Shown: in pieces, positions 7,770 through 18,247 of the stretch
How positions within the stretch are numbered: position 1 is the first letter of the stretch
How the letters are laid out: every line of letters begins with the position of its first letter
The notes under the pieces: generated by a model
Databases searched by the model: none
The model's input: only the letters and a program-made list of their open reading frames with translations
Told to the model about the DNA's origin: nothing
Position numbers and translations under genes: made by a program
Assembly (NCBI GenBank): GCA_963705155.1
Contig: CAVPJC010000017.1
Location: forward strand, 310,001 to 374,000
DNA length: 64,000 nucleotides
Source of the DNA: CAVPJC01 sp963705155
GTDB taxonomy: Bacteria; Chloroflexota; Anaerolineae; Anaerolineales; UBA4823
Direction: 5' to 3'

Positions 7770-10700
7770 ATGAACACCAGAAAGCCAGTATTAATCGCTG
7801 ATCCCTGTTTTGAGTATGCTGATTAGTTTGTTGGCGATTCCATTTGCTTCTGTATTACCCGCCATGGCAGCCGAATTGCCACTAATCGATGATTTTGAGG
7901 CCGGGCTGCCGGCTGGCACCGACGCGAACGGCATCGCCATCGGGTTCAACACTTTCAAGGACCCGAACCCCACCACCAGCGTGGCGATCTCAACCACCAC
8001 TGCAGCTCCATCCCCGGCACCGGGCACAGGCAGCCACGTCTTGAAGATGGATTTGAATGTCGTCTCGTACGCTGGCTTCACTCATAGCTTTGAAAACGAT
8101 ACAGTCTCCGCGTGGGTCACCCAGGATTGGAGCGCCTACGCAGGTATCTCGTTCTGGCTGTACGGCAACAACAGCGGAACCACCCTGTTTGTGGACGTGC
8201 TTGACAATCGTAACCCCGGCTCGACCAGGGACGATGCCGAGCGCTGGTCGATCGAAATTCAAGACAACTTTAACGGCTGGCAACTGAATTCAGATTCCTT
8301 TCGCCAGCATGCATCGCAAGGAGATCGGCAACGGCGCGCCCAATGACGGCTTCGGGCTGACCGAGGTGCACGGCTGGGCTTTGGGTTCAATCACCACACC
8401 AAGCCCGCAGACGTATTACATTGACGATGCATCGGTTTACGGCACCGCGCCGGTGCGCCCGCTTACGGTTGGCTTTAGCACGCTGAATTACCCGGTCACC
8501 GAAGGTGCTACAGCCGTGATCACGGCCAAGCTTAGCAAAATCTCTGCCGACCCGGTGACGGTCGAATACGCAACGACCATCGGCCCGGCAATTCCAGACC
8601 GAGACTACACACCGGTTTACGGCACACTGACCTTCCCCCCCAACATCACCGAGCAATCCTTCACCCTTCAGACCATCGACAATCAGAAGTACCAGGGTGA
8701 GCGCGGCGTGTTGGTCGAGCTATCCAACCCCACCGGCGGCGCAGCGCTCGGCCTTCCGCCGATCGCGCGGGTGGACATTTTAGACAATGAAGCCTTTTAC
8801 CCGCCGCTGCTCGACGACTTCGAGTCTTACCCTTACCTCTGGTCAGCAAGCTGGCAGGCTCGCATTTCCAACCCTGAGATCCCAGCCGGCGATGCAATGG
8901 CGCTGCCCGGACAGGGCGCCTACGAGCATGTGCTTCAGGTGGGTCCCAAGAACAGTCATGGGCATCTACGCCTTCGGTCGCACCTTATCCCATCGACCAG
9001 GATTGGAGCGCTGCGCCTCGGGGTTGAGCTTCTGGTACTACGGCCAGAACAGCAGAAAGAACGTCCTGGTGACGGCCGCCAAACAACGAGACGATCGCCG
9101 ACGACCCTGCAAACTGGAGGCTGGTGTGGAACGATGAGTTCAACAGTAAAGCAGGCACCGCGCCGAACCCGAGCGTTTGGGGGAACGAAGTCGGCGATGG
9201 TACGGTCAACGGCATACCCGGCTGGGGCAACGATGAGCTGGAATACTACACCACCGGCACTGACAACGTCTGCCACCGACGGAAAGGGTAACCTGGTGAT
9301 CACCACCAAAAAAGCCGACGGCTCTTTGATGTGTTATTACGGGCCGTGCCAGTACACGTCGGCGCGGCTGCTGACTCAAAACCGTTTTGAGGTTGCTTAT
9401 GGCCGGGTTGAGGCGCGCGATCAAGGTTCTAAAGGTGCCGGGCTTTGGCCTGCTTTCTGGATGCTTGGAACGGATATCAACCAGGTTGGCTGGCCAAGAC
9501 CGGCGAGATCGACATCATGGAACATGTAGGCCGCCTGCCCAACCAGGTTTTTGGCACCCTGCACGGCCCAGGCTATTCAGGCGGGAAAGTTATGGCGGTA
9601 GCATTGATCTGGGAAGCCTGTCGGCGATACCTACCATAGTTTTGCGGTCGAATGGCAGCCAGACAAAGTAGTCTGGACTCCTGGACGGTGATGCCGTATT
9701 TCACGGCAACTCCAAATGATCGCATTCCTGCAGGGCAAGCAGTGGGTTTTCAACCACCCGTTCTACCTGCTGATGAACGTGGCGGTCGGCGGTAACTTTG
9801 GCGGGGCGGTGGGTGCTGATACTACCTTCCCCCAGAAGACCTCGATCGACTACGTGCGCTTCTACCAGGCCAGACCGAAACCTGTGCCGTTTACGGCCTC
9901 GTTCCGCGATAATTTCAGCGGATGGAAACAGATCAGCATTCCGTTCTCGGCCTTCAAGGGTAGCCCTGGCACTTCATTTGGATCTTTCCGCAGTCCGATC
10001 AATCAGTTTTGCCGTGCCGGGTGGTGCACGCAATCCGGTGCGGCTCGACCAGGTCCGCCTGGAGTACGCCGACACCATGCCGCCAACGGTGGCTATCACC
10101 AGCAGCGCGGCAGGTGAGACGGCGAAAGGTCCTGTCACGTTTTCCTTTGCTTTCAGTGAAGATGTCGGCACCAGTTTCACCGCCAACGACATCACAGTGA
10201 CGGTGGCGCCGCCGGCCCATTCACCCGGGTCAGCGGCACGCTGGCGACGCTGGTCGTGACGCCTCCTGCCAATTCGACCGGCACGATCAACGTCAGCGTC
10301 GCCGCAGGCAAGTTCTAAGACTGCTGCCTACAATGCCAACACGGCCTCCGCCACTGCTGAACAACTCTACAACACAGTGGGCGCCGGTCAGCGGCCTACC
10401 CGATCACCTTCGATGACCCGGCGGTCGTCTACACCCTGACGGGCTTCGGCGGGGCAGATGACTTCGACCGTCGTTGCCGATCCAACCGGTGGCACAAACA
10501 GGGTGGCCAGGGTGGTGAAATCGGCGACGGCCGAGTTGTGGGCCGGAACGACGGTATCGACCGGGCCGAACTTCTCGGTCCCGGCGCTGCCGTTCACAGC
10601 CAGCAGCACCACGATGACGGTGCGGGTCTATTCGCCCGACGCCGGCATCCAGGTTCGGCTCAAGGCAGAGGACGCGGCCGATCCGACCAGGTCGGTTGAG

Positions 10701-12460
10701 ACGGAGGCGACGACCACCGCTGGCCAACGCCTGGGAGACGCTGACCTTCGACTTCGCCAACCAGGCGGCCGGTACAGCGCGCGCTCAACCTGGCCTATAC
10801 CTACAACAAGGTTTCCATCTTCTTCAACTTCGGCGTGACCGGGGCCGCAGGCGGGCGCCAAGACCTACTACTTCGACGACGTGACCTTCGGTGGCGGCAC
10901 CCCGCCCCCGCCGACCACCTGGAACCCGATCACCTTCGATGACCCGGCGGTATCCTACACCCTGACCGGCTTCGGCGGAGCAGATGACTCGGCTGTCGTT
11001 GCCGACCCAACCGATCCCGCCAACCTGGTCGCCAGGGTGGTGAAGTCGGCCACAGCCGAGTTGTGGGCCGGAACGACGGTATCCACCGGTCCGAACTTCT
11101 CGGTCCCGGCGCTGCCCTTCACCGCCAGCGACACCCGCATGTCGGTGCGGGTCTGGTCGCCCGATGCCGGCATCCAGGTCCGCCTCAAGGCCGAGGATGC
11201 CTCCGATCCGACCAGGTCGGTCGAGACGGAAGCCACCGTGACCACCGCCGCCGGCTGGGAAACCCTGACCTTCGACTTCGCCAACCAGGCGGCAGGCACT
11301 GCCGCCGCTGAACCTGGCCTACACCTACAACAAGGTCTCCATCTTCTTCAACTTCGGCGTGACCGGAGCCGTAGCCGGGGCCAAGACCTACTACTTCGAC
11401 GACGTGGCCTTCGAATCGGGCGGCGGCGCCGGCGGAGCCTGGAACCCGGTCACCTTCGATGACCCGGCGGTATCCTACACCCTGACCGGCTTCGGCGGAG
11501 CAGAAGATTCGGCTGTCGTTGCCGACCCCACCGATCCCGCCAACCTGGTCGCCAGGGTGGTGAAGTCGGCCACAGCCGAGTTGTGGGCCGGAACGACGGT
11601 GTCCACCGGTCCCAACTTCTCGGTCCCGGCGCTGCCCTTCACCGCCAGCGACACCCGCATGTCGGTGCGGGTCTGGTCGCCTGATGCCGGCATCCAGGTC
11701 CGCCTCAAGGCCGAGGATGCCTCCGATCCGACCAGGTCGGTCGAGACGGAAGCCACCGTGACCACCGCCGCCGGCTGGCAAACCCTCACCTTCGACTTCG
11801 CCAACCAGGCGGCAGGCACTGCCGCCGCTCAACCTGGCCTACACCTACAACAAGGTTTCCATCTTCTTCAACTTCGGCGTAACCGGAGCCGTAGCCGGGG
11901 CCAAAACCTACTACTTCGACGACGTGGCCTTCGAATTGGGCGGCGGTGGCGGCGGAGCCTGGAACCCGGTCACCTTTGATGACCCGGCAGTATCCTACAC
12001 CCTGACCGGCTTCGGCGGAGCAGATGATTCGGCTGTCGTTGCCGACCCAACCAATCCCGCCAACCTGGTTGCCAGGGTGCTGAAGTCGGCCACAGCCGAG
12101 TTGTGGGCCGGAACGACGGTGTCCACCGGTCCCAACTTCTCGGTCCCGGCGCTTCCCTTCACCGCCAGCGACACCCGCATGTCGGTGCGGGTCTGGTCGC
12201 CTGATGCCGGCATCCAGGTCCGCCTCAAGGCCGAGGATGCCTCCGATCCGACCAGGTCGGTCGAGACGGAAGCCACCGTGACCACCGCCGCCGGCTGGCA
12301 AACCCTCACCTTCGACTTCGCCAACCAGGCGGCAGGCACTGCGCCGCTCAACCTGGCCTACACCTACAACAAGGTCTCCATCTTCTTCAACTTCGGCGTG
12401 ACCGGAGCCGTAGCCGGGGCCAAGACCTACTACTTCGACGACGTGGCTTTCGTGCAGTAA
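7770..12460 (+). CDS. Secreted modular GH16 endo-beta-glucanase (laminarinase-like), about 1560 residues, frameshifted
   Basis: Read as one gene across several frame changes. The start is the ATG at 7770 after AAGGAGAAAAC, with a signal peptide ending near PAMAAE. Order of parts: carbohydrate-binding beta-sandwich (about 7880-8440), Calx-beta-like domain (about 8460-8790), second beta-sandwich (about 8800-9090), GH16 catalytic domain (about 9105-9880) with WRLVWNDEF, the active-site stretch GEIDIMEHVG near 9505, and IDYVRFYQA, a short beta-sandwich, a bacterial Ig-like domain (TMPPTVAITSSAAGE, about 10075-10370), then four copies of a 173-residue module to the end. Two Glu residues of EIDIME serve as nucleophile and acid/base. 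By family it cuts beta-1,3 or mixed beta-glucans outside the cell. The breaks (near 7800, 8290, 8950-9280, 9495, 9600-9710, 10000, 10300 and one per repeat) look technical, but an inactive gene cannot be excluded. Confidence 0.8.
10394..12460 (+). repeat. Four tandem copies of a 173-residue putative carbohydrate-binding module
   Basis: Units start at about 10394, 10920, 11440 and 11960. Units 2-4 have an exact 520-base period and are almost identical in DNA; unit 1 is more diverged. Each encodes a beta-sandwich with landmarks ITFDDPAVSYTLTGFGGA, ATAELWAGTTVSTGPNFS, RMSVRVWSPDAGIQVRLK and AKTYYFDDVAF. Similar modules occur at the ends of secreted glucanases in other bacteria (recalled, not searched), so glycan binding is likely. 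A period of 520 is not a multiple of three: units 1-3 each carry one extra base at the same place, near the codons for AGTAPLNLAY, which unit 4 lacks. Confidence 0.9.
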
Positions 12461-12477
12461 TTGAATGACGGACAGAT

Positions 12478-12515
12478 TCCCTCCTCGAGAGAGTGCCTTC
12501 CCTCTCGGGGAGGGA
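12478..12515. terminator. Strong hairpin after the modular GH16 gene
   Basis: Arms 12478-12491 and 12502-12515 pair over 14 bp with one G-T-type mismatch and a 10-base loop. No T run follows. It begins 18 bases after the stop of the modular GH16 gene and ends 44 bases before the next GH16 start, so it may end transcription or protect the upstream mRNA. Confidence 0.5.
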
Positions 12516-12558
12516 GAAACCGTTGCCGGTATTTCTGACTGGCGTGAGGAGAAACTTG

Positions 12559-13392
12559 ATGCGTTTGGATCAACTTCGCTTATACTTCAGGAGGTGGGTC
12601 ATCGGCCTGATATCACTTGCTATGGGTGTTTCATGCAGCCCAATTCAGGCAACCTCCAGCCCAACTCCCATTGTAGCGCCGGAAGGTTGGCGCTTGGTCT
12701 GGCAAGATGAGTTCGACGGCAGTTCCATCAATCCCGCCAACTGGACGTACGATATCGGCGGTTGGGGTTGGGGAAATGGCGAAGGGCAATACTACACCTC
12801 CCGCCCGGAGAATGCACGCCAGGAGAACGGTATGCTGGTGATCGAAACCAGGCAGGAAAAGTATGAGGGCTCTTATTACACTTCTGCACGACTTAAAACC
12901 CAGGGGTTGCAAAATTTCCAATACGGTCGGATCGAAGGGCGACTCAAAGTGCCGGCTGGCAAAGGATTATGGCCGGCTTTCTGGATGCTCGGCTCCGATT
13001 TCGATGGCAACAACTGGCCGTTATGTGGTGAGATCGACATCATGGAATACATCGGCAAAGAACCGGATTTAATTCTTGGAACCCTGCATGGTCCCGGCTA
13101 TTCTGGAGTACTGGGCTTCAGCAAGTGGAACCGGCAGACATACAACATCGCGGATGACTTTCATACCTATGCCATCGAGTGGGAAATTGATGAAATCCGC
13201 TGGTACTATGATGGAGCCCTTTATCACACTGTAACCCGCGCGGATATTGGCGATCGGGAATGGGTTTTTGACCATCCCTTCTTCATTATCCTGAACCTGG
13301 CGGTTGGCGGTCAACTGGCGGGGGTGGTTGGTCTCGATACAGTATTTCCAGCCCAGTATTACGTAGATTATGTACGTGTATATCAAAAATAG
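12559..13392 (+). CDS. GH16 family endo-beta-glucanase lipoprotein (laminarinase-like)
   Basis: A 277-residue enzyme. The start was chosen at ATG 12559 because GAGGAGA lies just upstream; the reading frame is open further upstream but lacks such a site. The signal peptide ends in a lipobox (GVSC near residue 26), so it should be anchored on the outer face of the membrane. The GH16 core is complete: WRLVWQDEFDG, GLWPAFWMLG, catalytic GEIDIMEYIG near residue 158, HTYAIEWEIDEIRWYYDG, and the terminal YYVDYVRVYQ. It is intact, unlike its large neighbour. Its role is to cut beta-1,3 (or mixed-linkage) glucan chains at the cell surface, feeding the importer encoded upstream. The exact glucan is inferred from family and context. 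Confidence 0.93.
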   Translation: MRLDQLRLYFRRWVIGLISLAMGVSCSPIQATSSPTPIVAPEGWRLVWQDEFDGSSINPANWTYDIGGWGWGNGEGQYYTSRPENARQENGMLVIETRQEKYEGSYYTSARLKTQGLQNFQYGRIEGRLKVPAGKGLWPAFWMLGSDFDGNNWPLCGEIDIMEYIGKEPDLILGTLHGPGYSGVLGFSKWNRQTYNIADDFHTYAIEWEIDEIRWYYDGALYHTVTRADIGDREWVFDHPFFIILNLAVGGQLAGVVGLDTVFPAQYYVDYVRVYQK

Positions 13393-13443
13393 TCTTGTGA
13401 TCTCCAGTAACCAAACCGATGCTTATTCTTTTCGAGAAGGCCT

Positions 13444-16400
13444 ATGACCAACAAACATGAATCATCGATTTTCATCGGCGACACACCAATAAAACAGACA
13501 CCTAAAGTAGTCAAGGGAGAGTACGTCACCCTGTTTGGTGAGCCATTCCTTAAAATTCATAACTTCGATGCCATGGAACCGTTTTTTTTGAGTATTGTGA
13601 GCAGTTCTGACCATTGGCTCTTTATCTCATCAACCGGTGGTCTTACTGCCGGCCGGGTCAGCGCTGAACAATCTCTATTCCCATATTACACAGTAGATAA
13701 GATCACTGAGAATAGCGAAAATACCGGGAATAAGGCTATTTTGCTGGTCAAACGCGCTCAACGGACAAACCTGTGGGAGCCTTTTGCAGACTGCTATCCA
13801 GGCAATTATCACATTGAACGCAATGTCTATAAAAACATCACCAATACAATGGTGTTGTTTGAGGAAAACAACCTTGATCTTGGGATGACTTACCGGTATG
13901 CCTGGCGGACGAGTGAGAAATATGGCTTTATCAAAACCTCGTGGCTGAAGAATACAGAGGACTCAGCCTGCCAGGTCGAACTGTTAGATGGTCTCCAGAA
14001 TATTTTGCCCGCCAATGTGGCGATGGTAACGCAGAATACCTTTAGCTCTCTTTTAGATGCCTACAAGCGCAGCGAGCTGGATCGTGAAACAGGATTGGCA
14101 ATCTTTTCCCTGAATTCGACTCTTACCGACCTTGCTGAACCCAGCGAATCGCTCCTGGCTACCACAGTTGCCCAGATCGGGTTGGATCAGGTGGATTACT
14201 TGCTCTCTTCGACGCAACTCGACCGTTTTCGCTTTGGAAAGAGTATGACTCCAGAAATAGAGCGGCGCGGCCGGCGCGGCGCTTATTTCGTGCATGCGAC
14301 GCTTGACCTGGCTCCAGGTGAAATTCGCACCTGGCATTTGATGGCAGATGTCAGCCAGGATAGTGCTTCAATCGCCCAAAAGTTACGAGACTTGCAAGGC
14401 GACCGGGCGGCTCTAGCCCACGAGTCTTGAAGGTGACATTGCCGCAAACCAATTGAGCTTGTGGAAGATCGTTGCCAACGCAGATGGTGTACAACTCACC
14501 AACAACCAACCCTATGCGGCGCATCATTTTGCAAATGTGATGTTTAACGTGATGCGCGGCGGTATCTTCAAGGATCAGTATTGGATTCATGCAACTGACT
14601 TCATTGAATTCGTGTCTGCTCGCAATCGTTCAGTTCTGGACGAGAATGCAGACTTCTTCGCCGCATTGCCAGCCAGAATTTATATTTCAGACTTACAGGC
14701 GCGAGCAGAGGCAAACGGTTCGCCGGGTCTGATACGCTTGAGCTTTACCTATTTGCCGCTGACCTTCAGCCGCCGGCACGGCGATCCCAGCCGGCCCTGG
14801 AATCGATTCGCGATCAACATCAAGAAACCCGATGGTACCCTCCGCCTCGATTACGAAGGAAACTGGCGTGACATTTTCCAGAACTGGGAAGCACTTGCTT
14901 ATTCGTATCCTGAGTTCGTTGAAAATATGATCAGCACATTCCTGAACGCCACGACAGTCGATGGTTACAATCCCTACCGGATTACCTATCAGGGGGTCGA
15001 TTGGGAACATCCAGAACCAGGCAATCCCTGGGCAAATATCGGGTACTGGAGTGATCACCAAATCATTTACCTGCAAAAATTGATGGAAATCAGCGTAAGG
15101 ATGCATCCCGGCAAATTATTAAGCTTTCTTGCCAACCCCGTGTTCAGTTATGCCCATGTTCCTTATCAAATCAAGCCCTATCTGGATTTGCTGAAGGACC
15201 CCTACAACACCATAGTTTTCAACGACGAGTTGGCGCGCCAAATCGAAGAGCGGTTGCGTGAACTCGGTTCAGACGGAAAATTGGTGCATAAGCCCGATGG
15301 GCAGGTGCTCCAGGCCTCTCTCGCCGAAAAGCTGCTCACACTGTTGCTCGCCAAGATGGCAAACTTTGTCCCGGAAGGCGGCATCTGGATGAACACTCAA
15401 CGCCCAGAGTGGAACGACGCCAACAATGCTCTGGTGGGCAAGGGGACGTCGGTTGTGACGTTGTGTTATCTGCGGCGATACATCGCTTTCTGCAGGCAAT
15501 TATTCAATACAAACGCATCCGGTACGGTTCTAATCAACATCGAGGTGCAACGGTTCTATGCACAGATCTCCGAGATCTTGAGGCGGTTCCGACCACTATT
15601 GCAAAGTTCGTTTACTGACGAAGGACGCCGCGCCGTGATGGATGCACTCGGTGAGGCAGGCAGTGAATATCGATGTAGTTTTTACGAACATGGTTTTGCG
15701 GGTGAACTTTCCAACATCCCCCTTACGGAAATCATTGCATTTCTCGATCTGGCGCAGGAATATATCGAACATTCATTGCGCGCCAACAAGCGCAGCGATA
15801 ACCTCTACCACGCCTACAATATTCTGCATCTTAATGGGACGCGTTCATCCATCAGCCATCTTTATGAAATGCTCGAAGGCCAGGTCGCCATCCTTTCCTC
15901 GGGACTGCTATCCGGTGAGGAGTCGTTGTCGCTGCTGCATAGTCTGCGATCCAGCTCGCTTTATGAAGCCGATCAGCACAGTTACATTCTCTATCCAGAT
16001 CGGAATTTACCAGGTTTTATGGAAAAGAACTGCCTGAACTCAGGAACAGGCGGGTGGGGTAGAGCTTTTTACGGCGCTTTTAGGCGCGCAAGATAAAACC
16101 CTCATCACCAAAGATATCAATGGCGTTTATCATTTTAGCGGCTATATCCGCAACGCTCACGGTGTGGTCCAGGCGCTTGATGCACTTAAACAAAATCCCA
16201 AATATGCGGGATTGGTCGCTGCTGAGTCCGAAAATATCATAAACTTATTTGAGGAAACATTCCATCACGATGAGTTCACCGGGCGTTCAAGCACCTTTTT
16301 TGCCTACGAGGGTTTGGGAAGCGTCTACTGGCATATGGTCTCGAAACTGCTTTTAGCGGTGCAGGAAACTATCTATCGCACCAGGCAAGACGCCTCCGTC

Positions 16401-16913
16401 CAAGCTTTGATTGATAAATATGTTGACATTCGGTCAGGATTGGGCTTCAATAAATCACCGGATGATTACGGTGCGTTTCCGACAGACCCCTATTCGCATA
16501 CACCCAAAGGGCAGGGCGCAAAACAACCCGGCATGACCGGTTCAGTCAAAGAGGTCATATTGACCCGGCAGGCTGAGCTTGGATTCTCTATCGAGAATGG
16601 CAGGCTGGTATTCGATTGGCTACTATTTGACCCGCACGAGCTTCTCTCTTCCCCCGCGGTGTTTTCATACTTAGATGTCCATGGAAGACAGCAAGAAATC
16701 GAGCTAGAAACACACTCTCTGGCCTACTCAATCTGCCAGACACCTGTCGTACTCAAGGCTAAAGATGAGAGCCGCATCACTGTGCATTTTACAGACCGGA
16801 GCTTTCAGGTCATAGAAGGGAATACGTTGGATGATGTCAACAGCAGGCATATCTTCATGCGTGATGGCAGTGTGCATCATTTAACGGTAACCTTGACGCC
16901 TGATAAAGTTTGA
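13444..16913 (+). CDS. Large cytosolic protein, candidate GH149/GH94-type beta-1,3-glucan phosphorylase (two frameshifts)
   Basis: One protein of about 1155 residues when three adjoining frames are joined; the breaks are near 14425 and 16040-16090. There is no signal peptide or membrane segment. The N-terminal part resembles the beta-sandwich start of clan GH-Q phosphorylases (HWLFISSTGGLTAGR, then SLFPYYTVDKI). The central part looks like an alpha/alpha barrel with LDYEGNWRDIFQNWEAL and YWSDHQIIYLQKLME; the Asp in the NWRD stretch is a plausible general acid by analogy with the WND motif of GH94. Size, cytosolic location and position after two GH16 enzymes and an importer fit a beta-1,3-oligoglucan phosphorylase that splits imported oligosaccharides with phosphate. 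This assignment is from memory of the family and needs a search. If wrong, it remains a large conserved unknown of a glucan locus. Confidence 0.55.
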
Positions 16914-16951
16914 GGCTGTCCGACATTGCGCTTCTCATGGCGTATTTTGGT

Positions 16952-16988
16952 GTGGCAACCTGGATTTGCCACAGAGGCTTTTTTGGGG
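16952..16988 (+). terminator. Rho-independent terminator after the phosphorylase candidate
   Basis: Stem GTGGCAA (16952-16958) pairs with TTGCCAC (16966-16972), followed by AGAGGC and six T residues. It lies 39 bases after the stop, closing the glucan operon before the expansin gene. Confidence 0.7.
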
Positions 16989-17023
16989 AAGCATTTCCTT
17001 TTTTGTCAGTCAGTCAGGCTTGC

Positions 17024-17791
17024 ATGCCCAAAATTCTGCGTCTCATCTTTTCGGTGTTGATCCTGACGGGCTGGCGCGGGCTGGCCGGTATTTTCCTGGC
17101 TGCCCTGCCAGGCTCGGGAGTCGTCCATGGTCAGACGTCCTCCGGCTCCACCGTCTGGCTGCCGCTGATGATGGGCACGCCTGCAAATTCCAACCCGGTT
17201 CACCAGGGGATTGCCACGTATTATGACGCCACCGGACAGGGCGCCTGCATGTTTTCCGCATCGCCGCAAGATTTGATGGTGGCTGCCATGAACGCCGATG
17301 AATATGATAATGCCTCGGTTTGCGGGGCTTATGTTCACGTCAGCGGGCCCAGCGGCGAGGTGATGGTGCGCATTGTAGACTTGTGCCCGGAATGCACAGC
17401 AGGCCACCTCGACCTGAGCCGGGAGGCGTTTGCCCGGATTGCCGACCTGCCGCTGGGGCGGGTGGCTATCACCTGGCAGGTGGTCAGCCCACCGCTGAGC
17501 GGGCCAATCGCCTATCATTTCAAGGATGGCAGCAATCCATGGTGGACGGCGGTGCAGGTTCGCAATCACCGCAACCCGGTTGCAATGCTGGAATACCTGG
17601 ATGGCAGCCAGTGGGTGGCTGTGCCGCGCACAGCTTATAACTACTTTGTTCAGACCAATCCAGGCATGGGAACCGGACCCTACACCTTTCGGGTGACGGA
17701 CAGCTACGGCAACACACTCACCGACAGCGGTATCGCCCACATCGAGAACGGTACAATCGCCGGCGCCTCCCAGTTCCCGCCCGGACCCTGA
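17024..17791 (+). CDS. Secreted expansin-like protein
   Basis: A 255-residue protein when started at ATG 17024, which lies after the terminator; earlier in-frame starts would cross it. The N-terminal hydrophobic segment (residues 4-35) is a signal or anchor. It then has the double-psi beta-barrel of bacterial expansins (EXLX/YoaJ type) with GIATYYD, GACMFS, CGAYVHV and IVDLCPECTAGHLDLS, including the conserved Asp residues. The C-terminal half (about residues 150-250) fits the expansin carbohydrate-binding domain, with aromatic residues NPWWTAVQV. Expansins loosen polysaccharide networks without hydrolysis. Beside GH16 enzymes it likely helps access plant or algal walls. The sequence VWLPLMMG just after the signal resembles the LPV tails of other secreted proteins here. 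Confidence 0.85.
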   Translation: MPKILRLIFSVLILTGWRGLAGIFLAALPGSGVVHGQTSSGSTVWLPLMMGTPANSNPVHQGIATYYDATGQGACMFSASPQDLMVAAMNADEYDNASVCGAYVHVSGPSGEVMVRIVDLCPECTAGHLDLSREAFARIADLPLGRVAITWQVVSPPLSGPIAYHFKDGSNPWWTAVQVRNHRNPVAMLEYLDGSQWVAVPRTAYNYFVQTNPGMGTGPYTFRVTDSYGNTLTDSGIAHIENGTIAGASQFPPGP

Positions 17792-17872
17792 CCGGCCGGT
17801 TTGCGGGGATAAATCCCAATCCGGGTGCTTGTTAGGGTAGAATTAAAAAGCAAACCAGAATCAGGAGATATC

Positions 17873-18153
17873 ATGGTATCTGCAATTGTTTTGATTACCT
17901 GTGAAAAAGGCATGATCAACACTGCCGGTCAGACCCTGGCGGAATCAACGGCATCAGCGAAGTGTATTCCGTAGCCGGTCAGGTGGACCTGGTGGCAATC
18001 ATCCGCGTCGGGAACAATGAGGCTCTGGCCGATGTCGTCACCAACAAACTGCAAAACGTTCCGGGCATTACTCGCACCGAAACGCTGATTTCTTTCCAGG
18101 TCTTCTCCAGACACGATCTGGAGGCCGTATTCTCGATTGGCATGGAATCGTAA
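17873..18153 (+). CDS. Stand-alone Lrp/AsnC ligand-binding (RAM) domain protein, one frameshift
   Basis: Starts at ATG 17873 after AGGAG and reads MVSAIVLITCEKGMIN, then after a one-base loss near 17943 GINGISEVYSVAGQVDLVAI to the stop at 18153, about 93 residues. This is the RAM (regulation of amino acid metabolism) domain without the DNA-binding half. Such proteins form ring-like oligomers that bind amino acids in Lrp/AsnC relatives. The gene appears monocistronic. Its function here is unknown. Confidence 0.8.
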
Positions 18154-18247
18154 TAGGGAAATAGCGCGGCCGTTTGGAGCGACCGCCTGCCGCACGCCGG
18201 AAAACCGGAAGCGGCGGGGCTGCGCGCTCACACACTTCATGGCGGCT

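Noticed and set aside
10955..12351. Repeated minus-strand open frames over the tandem modules
   Set aside because: They repeat only because the DNA repeats; the plus strand encodes the conserved beta-sandwich.
10394..12460. Programmed ribosomal frameshifting at each repeat
   Set aside because: No slippery heptamer or downstream structure is evident, and similar indels occur throughout the window, so a technical cause is simpler.
10394..12460. CRISPR-like array
   Set aside because: Repeats are 520 bases, coding and contiguous, with no spacer pattern. No short direct-repeat array with unique spacers was seen anywhere in the window.
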